This document shows positions 28,534 through 37,458 of a stretch of 64,000 bases of DNA, piece by piece. The DNA is from Solibacillus sp. FSL W7-1464 (GTDB lineage: Bacteria > Bacillota > Bacilli > Bacillales_A > Planococcaceae): contig NZ_JBBORC010000001.1 of assembly GCF_038004425.1 (NCBI RefSeq), positions 2,581,001 to 2,645,000 on the forward strand. The letters run 5' to 3'. Position 1 is the first letter of the stretch. Every line of letters begins with the position of its first letter. The notes below the pieces were generated by a model, which ran no database searches, was not told the origin of the DNA, and worked only from the letters and a program-made list of their open reading frames with translations. Made by a program: the position numbers and the translations under genes.

Positions 28534-28576
28534 AAGAGGTTATGAGGTGCATAAAAATGCCCTCATAGCCTCTTTT
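28532..28576. terminator. Bidirectional terminator between uspA and the SNF2 gene
   Basis: AAAAGAGG-TATGAGG-GCAT pairs with ATGC-CTCATA-CCTCTTTT. It is shared by the convergent genes ending at 28533 and 28575. Confidence 0.9.
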
Positions 28577-31500
28577 AGATCATTAAAATTTCCCGGATAT
28601 CCTGCTCTGTTAAAGTTCCCTTCGACGATTCATCACCGTCCAATATATCGGAAATAAGCATTTTCTTCTTCTGCTGAAGCTCACTCATTTTTTCCTCAAT
28701 CGTTCCGTTTGCGATCAGCTTAACAACTTGTACAACTTCCTTTTGCCCCATACGATGGGCACGGTCAGCTGCTTGTTCCTCGACTGCCGGATTCCACCAT
28801 AAATCATATAAAATGACGGTATCTGCCCCTGTTAGATTCAGTCCAGTACCACCCGCTTTTAATGAAATCAAAAACAGATCCCGCTCGCCACCATTAAATG
28901 AGTTACAAAGTGCAATCCGCTCTTCCGAAGGCGTTTGTCCGTCAAGGTAAAAATATTGTTCCCCGCGCTTGAAAAGCTCTGTCGCAATCATTTTCAACAT
29001 TTGCGTAAACTGTGAAAATATTAATACCCGTCGGCCGGATGCCTTCGCTTGTTCCAATAACCGGAACAGCTGCTCAAACTTTGCGGAACCACCCTTATAC
29101 CCTTCGACAAACAGTGCGGGGTGACAGCAGATTTGACGCAGTCTCGTAATTCCCGCCAAAATTCGAATACGGTTTTTATGGAACGTTTCTTTGTCCAGGT
29201 GCTTCATTGTATCAACACGCAATTTCGCCAAATAGGCGGCATATAACGCTTTTTGCTCCGGTAACAGTCCGGCTTTTTCTATCATTTCCTTTTTTTGAGG
29301 TAACTCTCCTAATACCTGTTCTTTCATTCGGCGAAGGAGAAACGGACGTACTCTTCGTGCAATATCTTTTCGCTGCATATGGCGAAACTCCTCCAGCTCG
29401 CGGAACAGCTGCGGAAAAATAACACGGTAAATCGACCATAATTCCGATAATGAGTTTTCAATCGGTGTTCCTGTTAAACCAAAGCGATTTGTCGCATTGA
29501 TTCTTTTCACCGTTCTTGCTGTCTGTGTTACCGGATTTTTAAATGCCTGCGCTTCATCAAAAAATACCGTATGAAAATGCTGGCGTTCATAAAATGCGCT
29601 ATCTTTACGTAATAACGGATAGGTTGTAATAATGACATCATGATCTTCCATTGTACGCAGTAAATGGCGCCGCTCCGATACTTCCCCATCAATGACAATC
29701 GCTTCGACTTCCGGTGCAAACTGCATGAACTCATAAAGCCAATTGTATGAAAGCGATGATGGACAAACGATTAGAACCGGCTGTTTGTTAGCACGGATTA
29801 TCGGCAATTCAGATACGATAAATGCAATACTCTGTACAGTTTTCCCAAGACCCATATCATCTGCAAGCACACCGCCGAAGCCATAATTCGAGAGCAATTT
29901 CAACCAGTTAAAACCATGTTTCTGGTAATCCCGAAGAATCGGTTCCAGGCTATCAGGAACTTCAAATGTCAATGATTCAGGATGTAATAACTGGCCTGTA
30001 AACTGTTTAAACGATTCTTCCGCTTCGAATATATCACTTTGTTCAAATTGCTCCAAAAACGGCAGACTATCCAATATCGGCATATTAAACGTTAATTCAT
30101 ACTCATCATCCTGAGCTGGAATTGCGCGAAGGAAGCGCTGAATTTCTTCTATTTCCCTCGTCTCCAGAGACAGCAATGCCCCATCTTGTAAACGATAATA
30201 TTTTTGCTTCACTTTGATGGCCGCTAAAATTTCTTTAATTTGCTTATTCGAAACGCCATCCATTTCAAATTTAAATTCAAGCCAATTTGTCCGTTCCTTT
30301 TGGACATTCACCCGGATTTTCGGAAAGTTATTTTCTTTGGCAATCCGCAGCTTAACAGAATTTGTTGCATAGATTTTTGCGAGTTTTGTGAGCTTTGGAA
30401 GCTGGTGATATAAAAACTCATATTCAAGTTCCTCATTCTGCATATAGTAGCCGCCATCCGTTTTTGTAAAGCCGCTTTCATCCATCATCGCTAATACCGC
30501 CGCTTCCTTTTCAATATCCCTTATGATGAACACGTCATCCGAAAGCTGATCATCCAATGGTTGAATGACAAACTGCCCGTACTGAAATTCCACACCTGCA
30601 AGGAAACGGTTTTTCAGACGGTCTAAATAAATGTTTACTACTAAAGGGGTTTCCATCTGTTTTACCGAAAGCTCCCGGGCCATTTCGACAATACCTATTT
30701 TTTTCAGTTTAGGTATGACCTGTTCCCGGAAGTAATCCCAGTGTAAAGGTTCAATTGTTAAGAAAGATTTTTGCTGAAGCATTTGCTTTAATTCGAAAAG
30801 CTGCTTCATGCTGTCATCACTCATTTGTGTCAGTTCGCCTTCAAATAGCACTAACCGGTAACTCGGAAACAAGACAGCACGTTCAATTCCTTCTATATAA
30901 AGCTGATACTCTTCCCCTTTTGCTTCAATGAAAAAACGAAGTGCTGTAGGCTGTGTTCCAACCTTTGCATCGCTATAGCTTTCGTATTGATGCAATAACG
31001 AAACATTTTTCGTATTCGATATCAATGTAGCAAGCACATACCACGATGAAGGCGGAATGATCAGCAAATGCTGCTCCTGATTTTGTACAGGCATATCATT
31101 ATAAAGCGCATCATCATCCACAATTTTACTCAGTAGCTGTAAGATGGCATCATGCTGCTCGTCAAAACAAAACTGTTCAAAATTGTATTGTGTATTATGA
31201 GAAATCCGGTAAGATTTTTTATTTTTTATATGCGTTAAAAACTCCCGAATAGATAAAATTTGATCTCCATTAACTTGTAGCTGCATTCCAATAACCGGGT
31301 CTTGGTCTGTAAACTGTACAGGTGTTATTAAGAACTGTACATCCATTACTTCCCGCTTTTCAAAGTGGCGCTGCTGACTTGTCGTTTGTACTGTCTGTTG
31401 CTTAAAAATAGAAAGAAAGCTGTTTTCAGAAATAAAAGTTTCATCGTACTCATCCTCTGGGAGCGATTGCGCCTTATTCTTGTTGAGATTATAAATAGCG

Positions 31501-31760
31501 ATTAGCACCGCTGCTACATGTTGACAGCTCTTACTGAAATCCCCCAATGTCGGACAACTGCACGATGTTTTAAACTGATTTTCTCCTTCTTTTTCTATAC
31601 GGACAACGAATTGTTCCGTGCTTTTTACAACCGCTTCTCCATACATATCCGTATAATGCAGGAAATTCACTTTTCCTGTTTGATAAAAAGTTTGGCCTTT
31701 TTTAAAAGAAACGGTTCCGCATAGATTTTTTATTTGTTTTTCAGATAGTTTTATATCCAT
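28575..31760 (-). CDS. SWIM zinc-finger SNF2-family helicase
   Basis: A 1061-aa DEAD/H-type translocase. An N-terminal SWIM zinc finger (CSCPTLGDFSKSCQH, about residues 66-82, CxCx(n)CxH) is followed by a bacterial SNF2-associated region (about 130-560) and then the two-lobed SF2 core: Walker A LADDMGLGKT (near 633), DEAQAF (near 735), LTGTPIENS, and the C-terminal motifs FSQFTQML, LISLKAGGTGLNLTGAD and RAHRMGQ. The domain order matches bacterial SNF2 helicases such as B. subtilis YwqA. The role is unknown, probably in DNA repair or transcription recycling. The ATG at 31760 has GGGGG 6 nt upstream. Confidence 0.9.
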   Translation of the reverse strand: MDIKLSEKQIKNLCGTVSFKKGQTFYQTGKVNFLHYTDMYGEAVVKSTEQFVVRIEKEGENQFKTSCSCPTLGDFSKSCQHVAAVLIAIYNLNKNKAQSLPEDEYDETFISENSFLSIFKQQTVQTTSQQRHFEKREVMDVQFLITPVQFTDQDPVIGMQLQVNGDQILSIREFLTHIKNKKSYRISHNTQYNFEQFCFDEQHDAILQLLSKIVDDDALYNDMPVQNQEQHLLIIPPSSWYVLATLISNTKNVSLLHQYESYSDAKVGTQPTALRFFIEAKGEEYQLYIEGIERAVLFPSYRLVLFEGELTQMSDDSMKQLFELKQMLQQKSFLTIEPLHWDYFREQVIPKLKKIGIVEMARELSVKQMETPLVVNIYLDRLKNRFLAGVEFQYGQFVIQPLDDQLSDDVFIIRDIEKEAAVLAMMDESGFTKTDGGYYMQNEELEYEFLYHQLPKLTKLAKIYATNSVKLRIAKENNFPKIRVNVQKERTNWLEFKFEMDGVSNKQIKEILAAIKVKQKYYRLQDGALLSLETREIEEIQRFLRAIPAQDDEYELTFNMPILDSLPFLEQFEQSDIFEAEESFKQFTGQLLHPESLTFEVPDSLEPILRDYQKHGFNWLKLLSNYGFGGVLADDMGLGKTVQSIAFIVSELPIIRANKQPVLIVCPSSLSYNWLYEFMQFAPEVEAIVIDGEVSERRHLLRTMEDHDVIITTYPLLRKDSAFYERQHFHTVFFDEAQAFKNPVTQTARTVKRINATNRFGLTGTPIENSLSELWSIYRVIFPQLFRELEEFRHMQRKDIARRVRPFLLRRMKEQVLGELPQKKEMIEKAGLLPEQKALYAAYLAKLRVDTMKHLDKETFHKNRIRILAGITRLRQICCHPALFVEGYKGGSAKFEQLFRLLEQAKASGRRVLIFSQFTQMLKMIATELFKRGEQYFYLDGQTPSEERIALCNSFNGGERDLFLISLKAGGTGLNLTGADTVILYDLWWNPAVEEQAADRAHRMGQKEVVQVVKLIANGTIEEKMSELQQKKKMLISDILDGDESSKGTLTEQDIREILMI

Positions 31761-31895
31761 GCCGATCCCCCTTTTTCTATTCAATCCATTTTCTCATGCC
31801 ACTCATTGAATTACTAGTTCGAAGCAAAGATGAAAAAGCCTCTTGCTCTTTCGTAATTACGATATGAGGTGAGAAAATGAAGATAATTGAAAGCT

Positions 31896-31935
31896 AAAAA
31901 ATATCATTTCTCTCCTCAGAGAAAAATGATATTTT
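31896..31935. terminator. Terminator after the acyl-CoA-dehydrogenase-like gene
   Basis: AAAATATCATTT-CTC pairs with GAG-AAATGATATTTT; the minus strand continues with a T run. It ends the leftward pair 33539-31960. Confidence 0.8.
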
Positions 31936-31959
31936 CGGGTTATCCTTGCCTATTTATAC

Positions 31960-33003
31960 TCAAGCAAAAGATGATTTGATTTTTTCCAGATGTCGGACTG
32001 TTGGCGTCAAGTTGGCAAAGAAGTAAGCTTCACGCAGTTTGCGGGATGGTACACTTCCAGCGACATAACCGGCAGCTCCATTGTGTATCATGTTCGCCTG
32101 TACAGCAGCTAATGTATCGTGTACTGCTTGCAGTCGTGTATTGACAATTTCCTTCAATGACAAATTGCTTGCCAAGTTGTTCAACTCTCCATTAATTCTT
32201 TCATATTGATCGCGCAGTTCGGCTGCCTGTACTTTCAAGTATTCATTGCAGCCATTTTGCTTCGCTTTTACTTTTTCAATACCTTCAACTGCTGCGGCGA
32301 TTACACCTGCACCAAGCGGAACTTGATAATAAATAAACGTAGGGCGAATAACATCGCAAAATGCTTTCGCATCCTCGGAAATAACAAAGTCTTTCGTAAT
32401 TAAGACTTGATCGAATTTGCATGAATAGGTCGCGCTGCCATTCACTCCAAGGAAACCAAGTCGTTCATTCATGTCAAGCCCTTTACTATCAGTTGGGACA
32501 AGCACCAAAATTTCATGATCATCGACTGTTGCAACGGCACCAAAGTAATGGCGATTTCCCAAGTTGGATACAGCCGGCAATGTTCCATTAATGACATAGC
32601 CTTCTTCTGTCTTTTCTGCCTTCAGGTGAAGTTTTTCCAATCCGGAATAGTACTTCATCGCATTCGATAAACCTGTTGCACCGAGTTTTACGCCGGTTTC
32701 CAGCTCGGATAGTATTGTCTGCTTTAAATATGTGTTATTACTATTACGTAAATAAGTTAATGCGGCTAAATGGCACCAAACACAAAACGCTGTTGTCATA
32801 CAAACCTTTGCCGTTTCACGAACAACCGCTGCCTCATCCTGTAATAGCGTCGGTTGGTCCTTATTTGCCGATTGGAAGAAACCAGCCTCACTTAGCGCTA
32901 AAATATAATCTTCTGCATAATGTGCCTGCTCATCGACCTTCTTCACCACGGGTTTCAGTTTTTCATCGATGATTCGTTCTAACAATTCTTTGTTCAATGC
33001 CAT
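31960..33003 (-). CDS. Acyl-CoA dehydrogenase-fold flavoprotein (possible monooxygenase)
   Basis: A 347-aa protein with the acyl-CoA dehydrogenase fold: an N-terminal helical part, a beta domain (LGATGLSNAMKYYSG, VINGTLPAVSNLG) and a C-terminal helical bundle. The substrate-binding and catalytic-Glu signature YEGT is absent, as in the SfnC/DszC-like flavin monooxygenases of this fold. With the adjacent SsuABC-type transporter, this suggests oxidation of a sulfur- or nitrogen-containing organic compound, but that is inference. It follows the DUF4242 gene by 20 nt. Confidence 0.7.
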   Translation of the reverse strand: MALNKELLERIIDEKLKPVVKKVDEQAHYAEDYILALSEAGFFQSANKDQPTLLQDEAAVVRETAKVCMTTAFCVWCHLAALTYLRNSNNTYLKQTILSELETGVKLGATGLSNAMKYYSGLEKLHLKAEKTEEGYVINGTLPAVSNLGNRHYFGAVATVDDHEILVLVPTDSKGLDMNERLGFLGVNGSATYSCKFDQVLITKDFVISEDAKAFCDVIRPTFIYYQVPLGAGVIAAAVEGIEKVKAKQNGCNEYLKVQAAELRDQYERINGELNNLASNLSLKEIVNTRLQAVHDTLAAVQANMIHNGAAGYVAGSVPSRKLREAYFFANLTPTVRHLEKIKSSFA

Positions 33004-33023
33004 TGTCCCCGCATCCTTTCCTT

Positions 33024-33539
33024 TTAGTCTGCCAATTCCGTTAAAGATGTGATCGGTGTTTGTACTGCTTCACGTGCACGTTTTACAGCTGCTTCATCCG
33101 GTGCATCATAGAAACATAAACATTTTGTCATATCTTCACATACATACGTACGAGAGAATTTTACATCTGGAACTTCTTCGTATTTTACCGAATTTTTCTT
33201 TTTACGCTCCAAATATTTTTCCATTGTGATTTCTGCAGGGATTTCCCATTCTACCAGGTAGTTTACTTGCTCGCCGCCTGCTTTGACTTCATCAAGTTCT
33301 TTCCCGATTAAACGCACTTCCTTTACTAAATCAATTGCAATACCTTGTGTTTGCAATGCTGTTTTTACTGCTTCCTCATCAGTTGCTTCAATAATGAAAT
33401 AGCCACGTGAAAAATCTTTCGCCACTTGAACTTCGATTACCCCAACGCCTTCTGTAGCATGCACTTTTTCGACTAATGCCGAAAATGCTTCCTTTGAAGA
33501 AACTTCATTGATTGTTGATTCTACTAAATATAAACTCAT
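33024..33539 (-). CDS. DUF4242 (SCO4226-like) protein
   Basis: A 171-aa protein that looks like two ferredoxin-like halves. The second half (about 92-170, NYLVEWEIPAEITMEKYLER, then FSRTYVCEDMTKCLCFYDAPDEAAVKRA) fits DUF4242, whose member SCO4226 binds nickel. The first half (MSLYLVESTINEVSSKEAFS to LVKEV) has a similar layout, so a tandem duplication is likely. AGGAGG precedes the ATG. It is divergent from the HxlR regulator and co-oriented with the flavoprotein. Confidence 0.65.
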   Translation of the reverse strand: MSLYLVESTINEVSSKEAFSALVEKVHATEGVGVIEVQVAKDFSRGYFIIEATDEEAVKTALQTQGIAIDLVKEVRLIGKELDEVKAGGEQVNYLVEWEIPAEITMEKYLERKKKNSVKYEEVPDVKFSRTYVCEDMTKCLCFYDAPDEAAVKRAREAVQTPITSLTELAD

Positions 33540-33702
33540 TGTATTTTCCTCCTAATAGTAAATGTTAGATTGTTATATATTCAAATAGGCGTTCTGATCG
33601 AGCGCACTATGAATATCCATTTCAAATGTCCTTTTCAGGTTAAAAAAATTAACTCGCTTTGCATAAAATTAATGTTTATACTTGTATCAAGGAGGCGAAA
33701 AC

Positions 33703-34131
33703 ATGAAAACACGCTATGACTTACCTTGTAACATTGCACAAACATTAAATATACTTGGTGATCGTTGGACACTTCTCATCATTCATGAACTGCTGATTGG
33801 TGAAACGAACTTCAATGATATTAAACTGAAACTTCCAGGTTTATCAGCAAATATTCTTTCAAACCGGTTAAAAGAACTGGAAGATGCACAGATCGTCCAA
33901 AGTGAGCTATATTCCATCCATCCACCACGTTACCGTTATACATTAACGGAAAAAGGTACTGCCCTTGAGGATGTTTTCAATTCGATGATTATATGGGGTG
34001 CTGATCATCTGGAAACCTGCTATAAAGAAATCGTCGGTCCTGATGAACACCGTGTAGAAATCGGATATTATTCTACTGAAACAGGCGAACGCGTTGACAC
34101 AATTCATATACGGCCGTTAAAAACTGTCTAA
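33703..34131 (+). CDS. HxlR-family transcriptional regulator
   Basis: A 142-aa winged-helix protein: the N-terminal conserved cysteine in DLPCNIAQTLNILGDRW, the typical LLIIHELLIGETNFNDIK recognition region, LSANILSNRLKELE, and the wing PPRYRYTLTEKG. HxlR proteins often sense reactive electrophiles through that Cys. AAGGAGG is 8 nt before the ATG at 33703. It is divergent from the DUF4242/flavoprotein operon and convergent with the ABC operon, which suggests local regulation of the former. Confidence 0.88.
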   Translation: MKTRYDLPCNIAQTLNILGDRWTLLIIHELLIGETNFNDIKLKLPGLSANILSNRLKELEDAQIVQSELYSIHPPRYRYTLTEKGTALEDVFNSMIIWGADHLETCYKEIVGPDEHRVEIGYYSTETGERVDTIHIRPLKTV

Positions 34132-34146
34132 AATCTTTAGGCAGTT

Positions 34147-34908
34147 TTATTTTGCGCCTCCCCAAATGCGGTTTACCCAGCTTTCAAAATGATGAATGCC
34201 TTTATCCAGTAAAAGACCAAGTACTCCGATTACAACAATACAAGCCATAACTAAATCCAGACTCAAAGAATTTCGTGCATCGACAATTAGAAATCCTAGA
34301 CCCGATTGCGCACCGACCATCTCACCGGCTACGAGGAAGATCCATGCAGAACCTAGCGCCATATGCAGTCCATTTGCGATCATCGGAAATGAAGCCGGCA
34401 ATATAATTTTTCTCATTGTCTCAAAAGGACTCATCTCAAAATTCGATGCAATACGTAAATACGTTTTATCGACTTTTTTAACCGCTGATACCGTTGACAA
34501 TAAGACCGGGAAAAATGCAGCGATAAAAATAATAACGATCGCCGGCATATTCCCGATGCCGAACCATAAAACGATAAATGGTGACCACGCAATCGGCGAA
34601 ACCGGTCGCAATACTTGCACAACCGGATCAAGCACTTTCCAGACAGCCGGCAGTCTTCCTAAAATCAGCCCTAATGAAATGGCTGCAACGACAGCAATCA
34701 GATAACCTGAGAAAAATCGAAATAAACTAATTTGTATATGTCCAAACAGCGTACCATCGGAAATGATCGCCAGTAACGCTTCCCCCACTTTTAAAGGCGG
34801 AGGGAAAAGTGCCGACTGATGCCCGCCTATCATAATTGCAGCTTGCCAAACGACAAGTAATAATAGAAAGCCTAGTGCAATCGGGGACAATTTCTTCACT
34901 ACCGCCAT
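34147..34908 (-). CDS. ABC transporter permease, SsuC/TauC family
   Basis: A 253-aa integral membrane subunit with about six transmembrane helices. It carries the EAA-loop region ASNFEMSPFETMRKIILPAS and the family motif FPPPLKV near the N-terminus. It is the last gene of an ATPase-lipoprotein-permease operon. Sulfonate, taurine, nitrate and pyrimidine importers share this family, so the substrate is not decided. Confidence 0.88.
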   Translation of the reverse strand: MAVVKKLSPIALGFLLLLVVWQAAIMIGGHQSALFPPPLKVGEALLAIISDGTLFGHIQISLFRFFSGYLIAVVAAISLGLILGRLPAVWKVLDPVVQVLRPVSPIAWSPFIVLWFGIGNMPAIVIIFIAAFFPVLLSTVSAVKKVDKTYLRIASNFEMSPFETMRKIILPASFPMIANGLHMALGSAWIFLVAGEMVGAQSGLGFLIVDARNSLSLDLVMACIVVIGVLGLLLDKGIHHFESWVNRIWGGAK

Positions 34909-34927
34909 ACTATCCCTCCGTCCTCTA

Positions 34928-35866
34928 CTAATTTACAAAGCTGGCATCAACAAAATCTTCATAGGAAGGCGGGTTTTCGGATAATCCCATTTCCAGTAAT
35001 GCATCACGCAAAATCGCATAACTGTCCTGTTCAATGCTTAAGTTGTCGTAGGAAATCCAATCCAATGAAATATCCAGTACGTTTTCTTCAACTGTTAAAT
35101 ATTGACCAACAACTTCATGCATATGGTCGTCTTTACCTTGTGCAAGCTCTCCGCCCGCTACATAGTCATCGACAAACTTTCCTGCCAATTCTTTATTGTC
35201 CTTAATAAACTGACCGCGTAATACTAAACCGCAATCAATGGAATCCTGCCAAATTTCTTCTGACTGATAAAGCACTTTCCCATTTTCCAATGCAACAGAA
35301 ATCGCACCAAACGGCTCAGCAACTACATAACCGGCAATACGCCCTTCCGCTAAAGCTGCGGGCATTTCCGCCGGAGGCAATTCAATCACATCTACTTCAT
35401 CGTAAGCAATGCCATGCTTTTTCAGCATTTCATAGAGCAAAATATTATGCGTTGAAAACCTGCTTGGAATCGCAAAAGATTTCCCTTTCAGTTCTTCCAC
35501 GGAATTGATATCTTTACCACCGATCAATACATTGCCGTCCCGGTGACCAAGTGCCACCGCTTTCAGATCAATGCCTTTTTCTTTTGCATTCATCGCTAAT
35601 TGGATCAATACAGATGCCCCGTCAATTGCACCAGTATTCAGTGCATCCATCAGCTCAGGCCAAGACCCGAACTTCACGAGCTCTAAATTGTAATCTTCAT
35701 ACTTTTCATCATTCTGCATATATAACGGGACTGCATGCGTAATCGGTAAATAACCGATTTTAATCGTTGGCTTTTCACCGTCACCTGCAGAACTTCCTTC
35801 ATTCGTCCCGCATGCCGACAACAATGCCACGAACAGCATTGTCATGATCAACACTACCTTTTTCAT
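34928..35866 (-). CDS. ABC transporter substrate-binding lipoprotein (NMT1/SsuA-like)
   Basis: A 312-aa lipoprotein: signal peptide MKKVVLIMTMLFVALLSACG with lipobox LLSAC, then a NitT/TauT-type binding protein (KIGYLPITHAVPLYM, GAIDGASVLIQLAMNAKEKG, VVAEPFGA). AGGAGG is near the ATG. The gene lies 11 nt after the ATPase gene and 19 nt before the permease. The ligand is unknown; the neighbouring oxidoreductase points to an organic sulfonate-like compound. Confidence 0.88.
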   Translation of the reverse strand: MKKVVLIMTMLFVALLSACGTNEGSSAGDGEKPTIKIGYLPITHAVPLYMQNDEKYEDYNLELVKFGSWPELMDALNTGAIDGASVLIQLAMNAKEKGIDLKAVALGHRDGNVLIGGKDINSVEELKGKSFAIPSRFSTHNILLYEMLKKHGIAYDEVDVIELPPAEMPAALAEGRIAGYVVAEPFGAISVALENGKVLYQSEEIWQDSIDCGLVLRGQFIKDNKELAGKFVDDYVAGGELAQGKDDHMHEVVGQYLTVEENVLDISLDWISYDNLSIEQDSYAILRDALLEMGLSENPPSYEDFVDASFVN

Positions 35867-35877
35867 CTACTATCCTC

Positions 35878-36654
35878 CTAAATATTAAATTCGATTGCTG
35901 CTTTATCATGAGTAAATTGGAATTCATTGAATATGATTTCACGGTAATGCTGAAAATCCGTATCAGCACGATCGCGTTCATTTGGCAGCTTCAGCAAAAC
36001 TTCTTTATGAATTTCACCTGGATTTGACTTCATGATTAGAATCCGGTCTGCCAAGTAAATCGCTTCATCAATGTCATGGGTTACTAATACAATCGTCATC
36101 TTCTCGCGCTGCTGAATTTGTTTCAATTCATCCTGTAAATAATAGCGTGTAAAGGTATCAAGCGCGCCAAACGGCTCATCCATTAAAATAACTTCCGGTT
36201 GAATGGCCAATGCACGGGCTATTGCTACCCGTTGCTGCATACCGCCTGAAAGCTCACCAGGCAATGCATTGGAACGGTCTTCCAATCCTACCATCTGTAG
36301 ATAATGGGCCGCTCTTTTTGTAACTTCAGCAGTCGTTAAATCTGAATTCTCAATCCCGAGCTCCACATTTTTCCGAACAGAGCGCCATGGCAGCAGTCCG
36401 TAATTTTGCATCAGCATAATACAGCGCTTACTAGGTTTTGTCACGGCAGTCCCATCAAGCAGGATCTGTCCCTGATTAATTGTTTCGAAGCCTCCGATGC
36501 AATTTAGCAATGTACTTTTACCACAACCGCTTTTTCCTAAAATGGCAATGACTTCACCATGATTTATATTAAATGAGACGTCCTTTAAAACTGTAGGACC
36601 TTTTTCTCCATACGACTTGGAAACTTCATTAATTTCAATCTTTGCTGTCGACAA
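35878..36654 (-). CDS. ABC transporter ATP-binding protein, SsuB/TauB family
   Basis: A 258-aa ATPase with Walker [12 protein letters not shown]-loop MQNYGLLPW, signature [14 protein letters not shown], Walker [13 protein letters not shown] and the H-loop VTHDIDEA. It is first in the operon and reads from TTG at 36654, with GGGGTG 8 nt upstream. It should drive uptake of the ligand bound by the following lipoprotein. Confidence 0.9.
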   Translation of the reverse strand: MSTAKIEINEVSKSYGEKGPTVLKDVSFNINHGEVIAILGKSGCGKSTLLNCIGGFETINQGQILLDGTAVTKPSKRCIMLMQNYGLLPWRSVRKNVELGIENSDLTTAEVTKRAAHYLQMVGLEDRSNALPGELSGGMQQRVAIARALAIQPEVILMDEPFGALDTFTRYYLQDELKQIQQREKMTIVLVTHDIDEAIYLADRILIMKSNPGEIHKEVLLKLPNERDRADTDFQHYREIIFNEFQFTHDKAAIEFNI

Positions 36655-36859
36655 CTACTTTTCACCCCAATACCGATTATTCAACTTGGTTTTATATTAT
36701 ATGAGTTATATTATTATACTTACTTAAATAAAACAACCTTATTTTTTAATTTATTTTTATTTTCTAAAAAATAATCGGATATTTTTTGAATATAATGTAA
36801 AATGGAGCAATCTACTATACGTAGGTTTGTCACGTTTTATCGGAAAGTGAGGTCATATA

Positions 36860-37423
36860 ATGAAAAAAGTAATATTAATTCCACAAGCACTTAGCTATGC
36901 TAAAGAAATCCATCGTTTATCCCAGGCACCCGAGGTGAAGAATGCACTCGGACTTCCAACTCAATCTGTGGAAGATACGGAAAACTTTATTATTAATACA
37001 CTTCTGGAGGAATCTGAAGGGAAAACGATTTCCCGTTTAATTCTGAATGAAGAAGAACAATTGATCGGAATAACAACACTGATGTTCATCGATCAGTCCA
37101 ATAAGCAATGCCATATCGGAAGCTGGATTGGAGTGGATTATTGGGGACAAGGCTATAATCTTGCCTCTAAAATCGAACTATTAAAAATAGCATTTGAATA
37201 CTTACATCTTGAGGTAGTATTCGCCGGTGCCCGTACAGTCAATTTACGTTCTCAAAAAGCACAGGAAAAACTTCCGTTCATCTCTTTAAATATCGAACAG
37301 CAATTTCCGGAAGAACATTTGCTGCTGGAAAAAAGACAAAAGCAGCCGTGTATTTTAAATGCTGTTTTCAGGGAAGACTTTCTCAACTATTTATACCCAA
37401 CACAAAAAGAACGGAAAATTTAG
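36860..37423 (+). CDS. GNAT-family N-acetyltransferase
   Basis: A 187-aa protein of the RimJ/RimL-like GNAT type: beta strands around QLIGITTLMFIDQ, the acetyl-CoA-binding region IGSWIGVDYWGQGYNLASKIELLKIAF and the following VFAGARTVNLRSQKAQEKL. The acceptor is unknown. It is a single gene with its own SD (GAGGT), and its terminator is shared with cstA. Confidence 0.82.
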   Translation: MKKVILIPQALSYAKEIHRLSQAPEVKNALGLPTQSVEDTENFIINTLLEESEGKTISRLILNEEEQLIGITTLMFIDQSNKQCHIGSWIGVDYWGQGYNLASKIELLKIAFEYLHLEVVFAGARTVNLRSQKAQEKLPFISLNIEQQFPEEHLLLEKRQKQPCILNAVFREDFLNYLYPTQKERKI

Positions 37424-37449
37424 AGATTACTCTAATTTCCCGTTCTTTC
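37406..37449. terminator. Bidirectional terminator between the GNAT gene and cstA
   Basis: AAAGAACGG-AAATTAGAG pairs with CTCTAATTT-CCGTTCTTT around a 4-nt loop. It serves convergent genes ending at 37423 and 37459. Confidence 0.85.
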
Positions 37450-37458
37450 TTATGTGTA

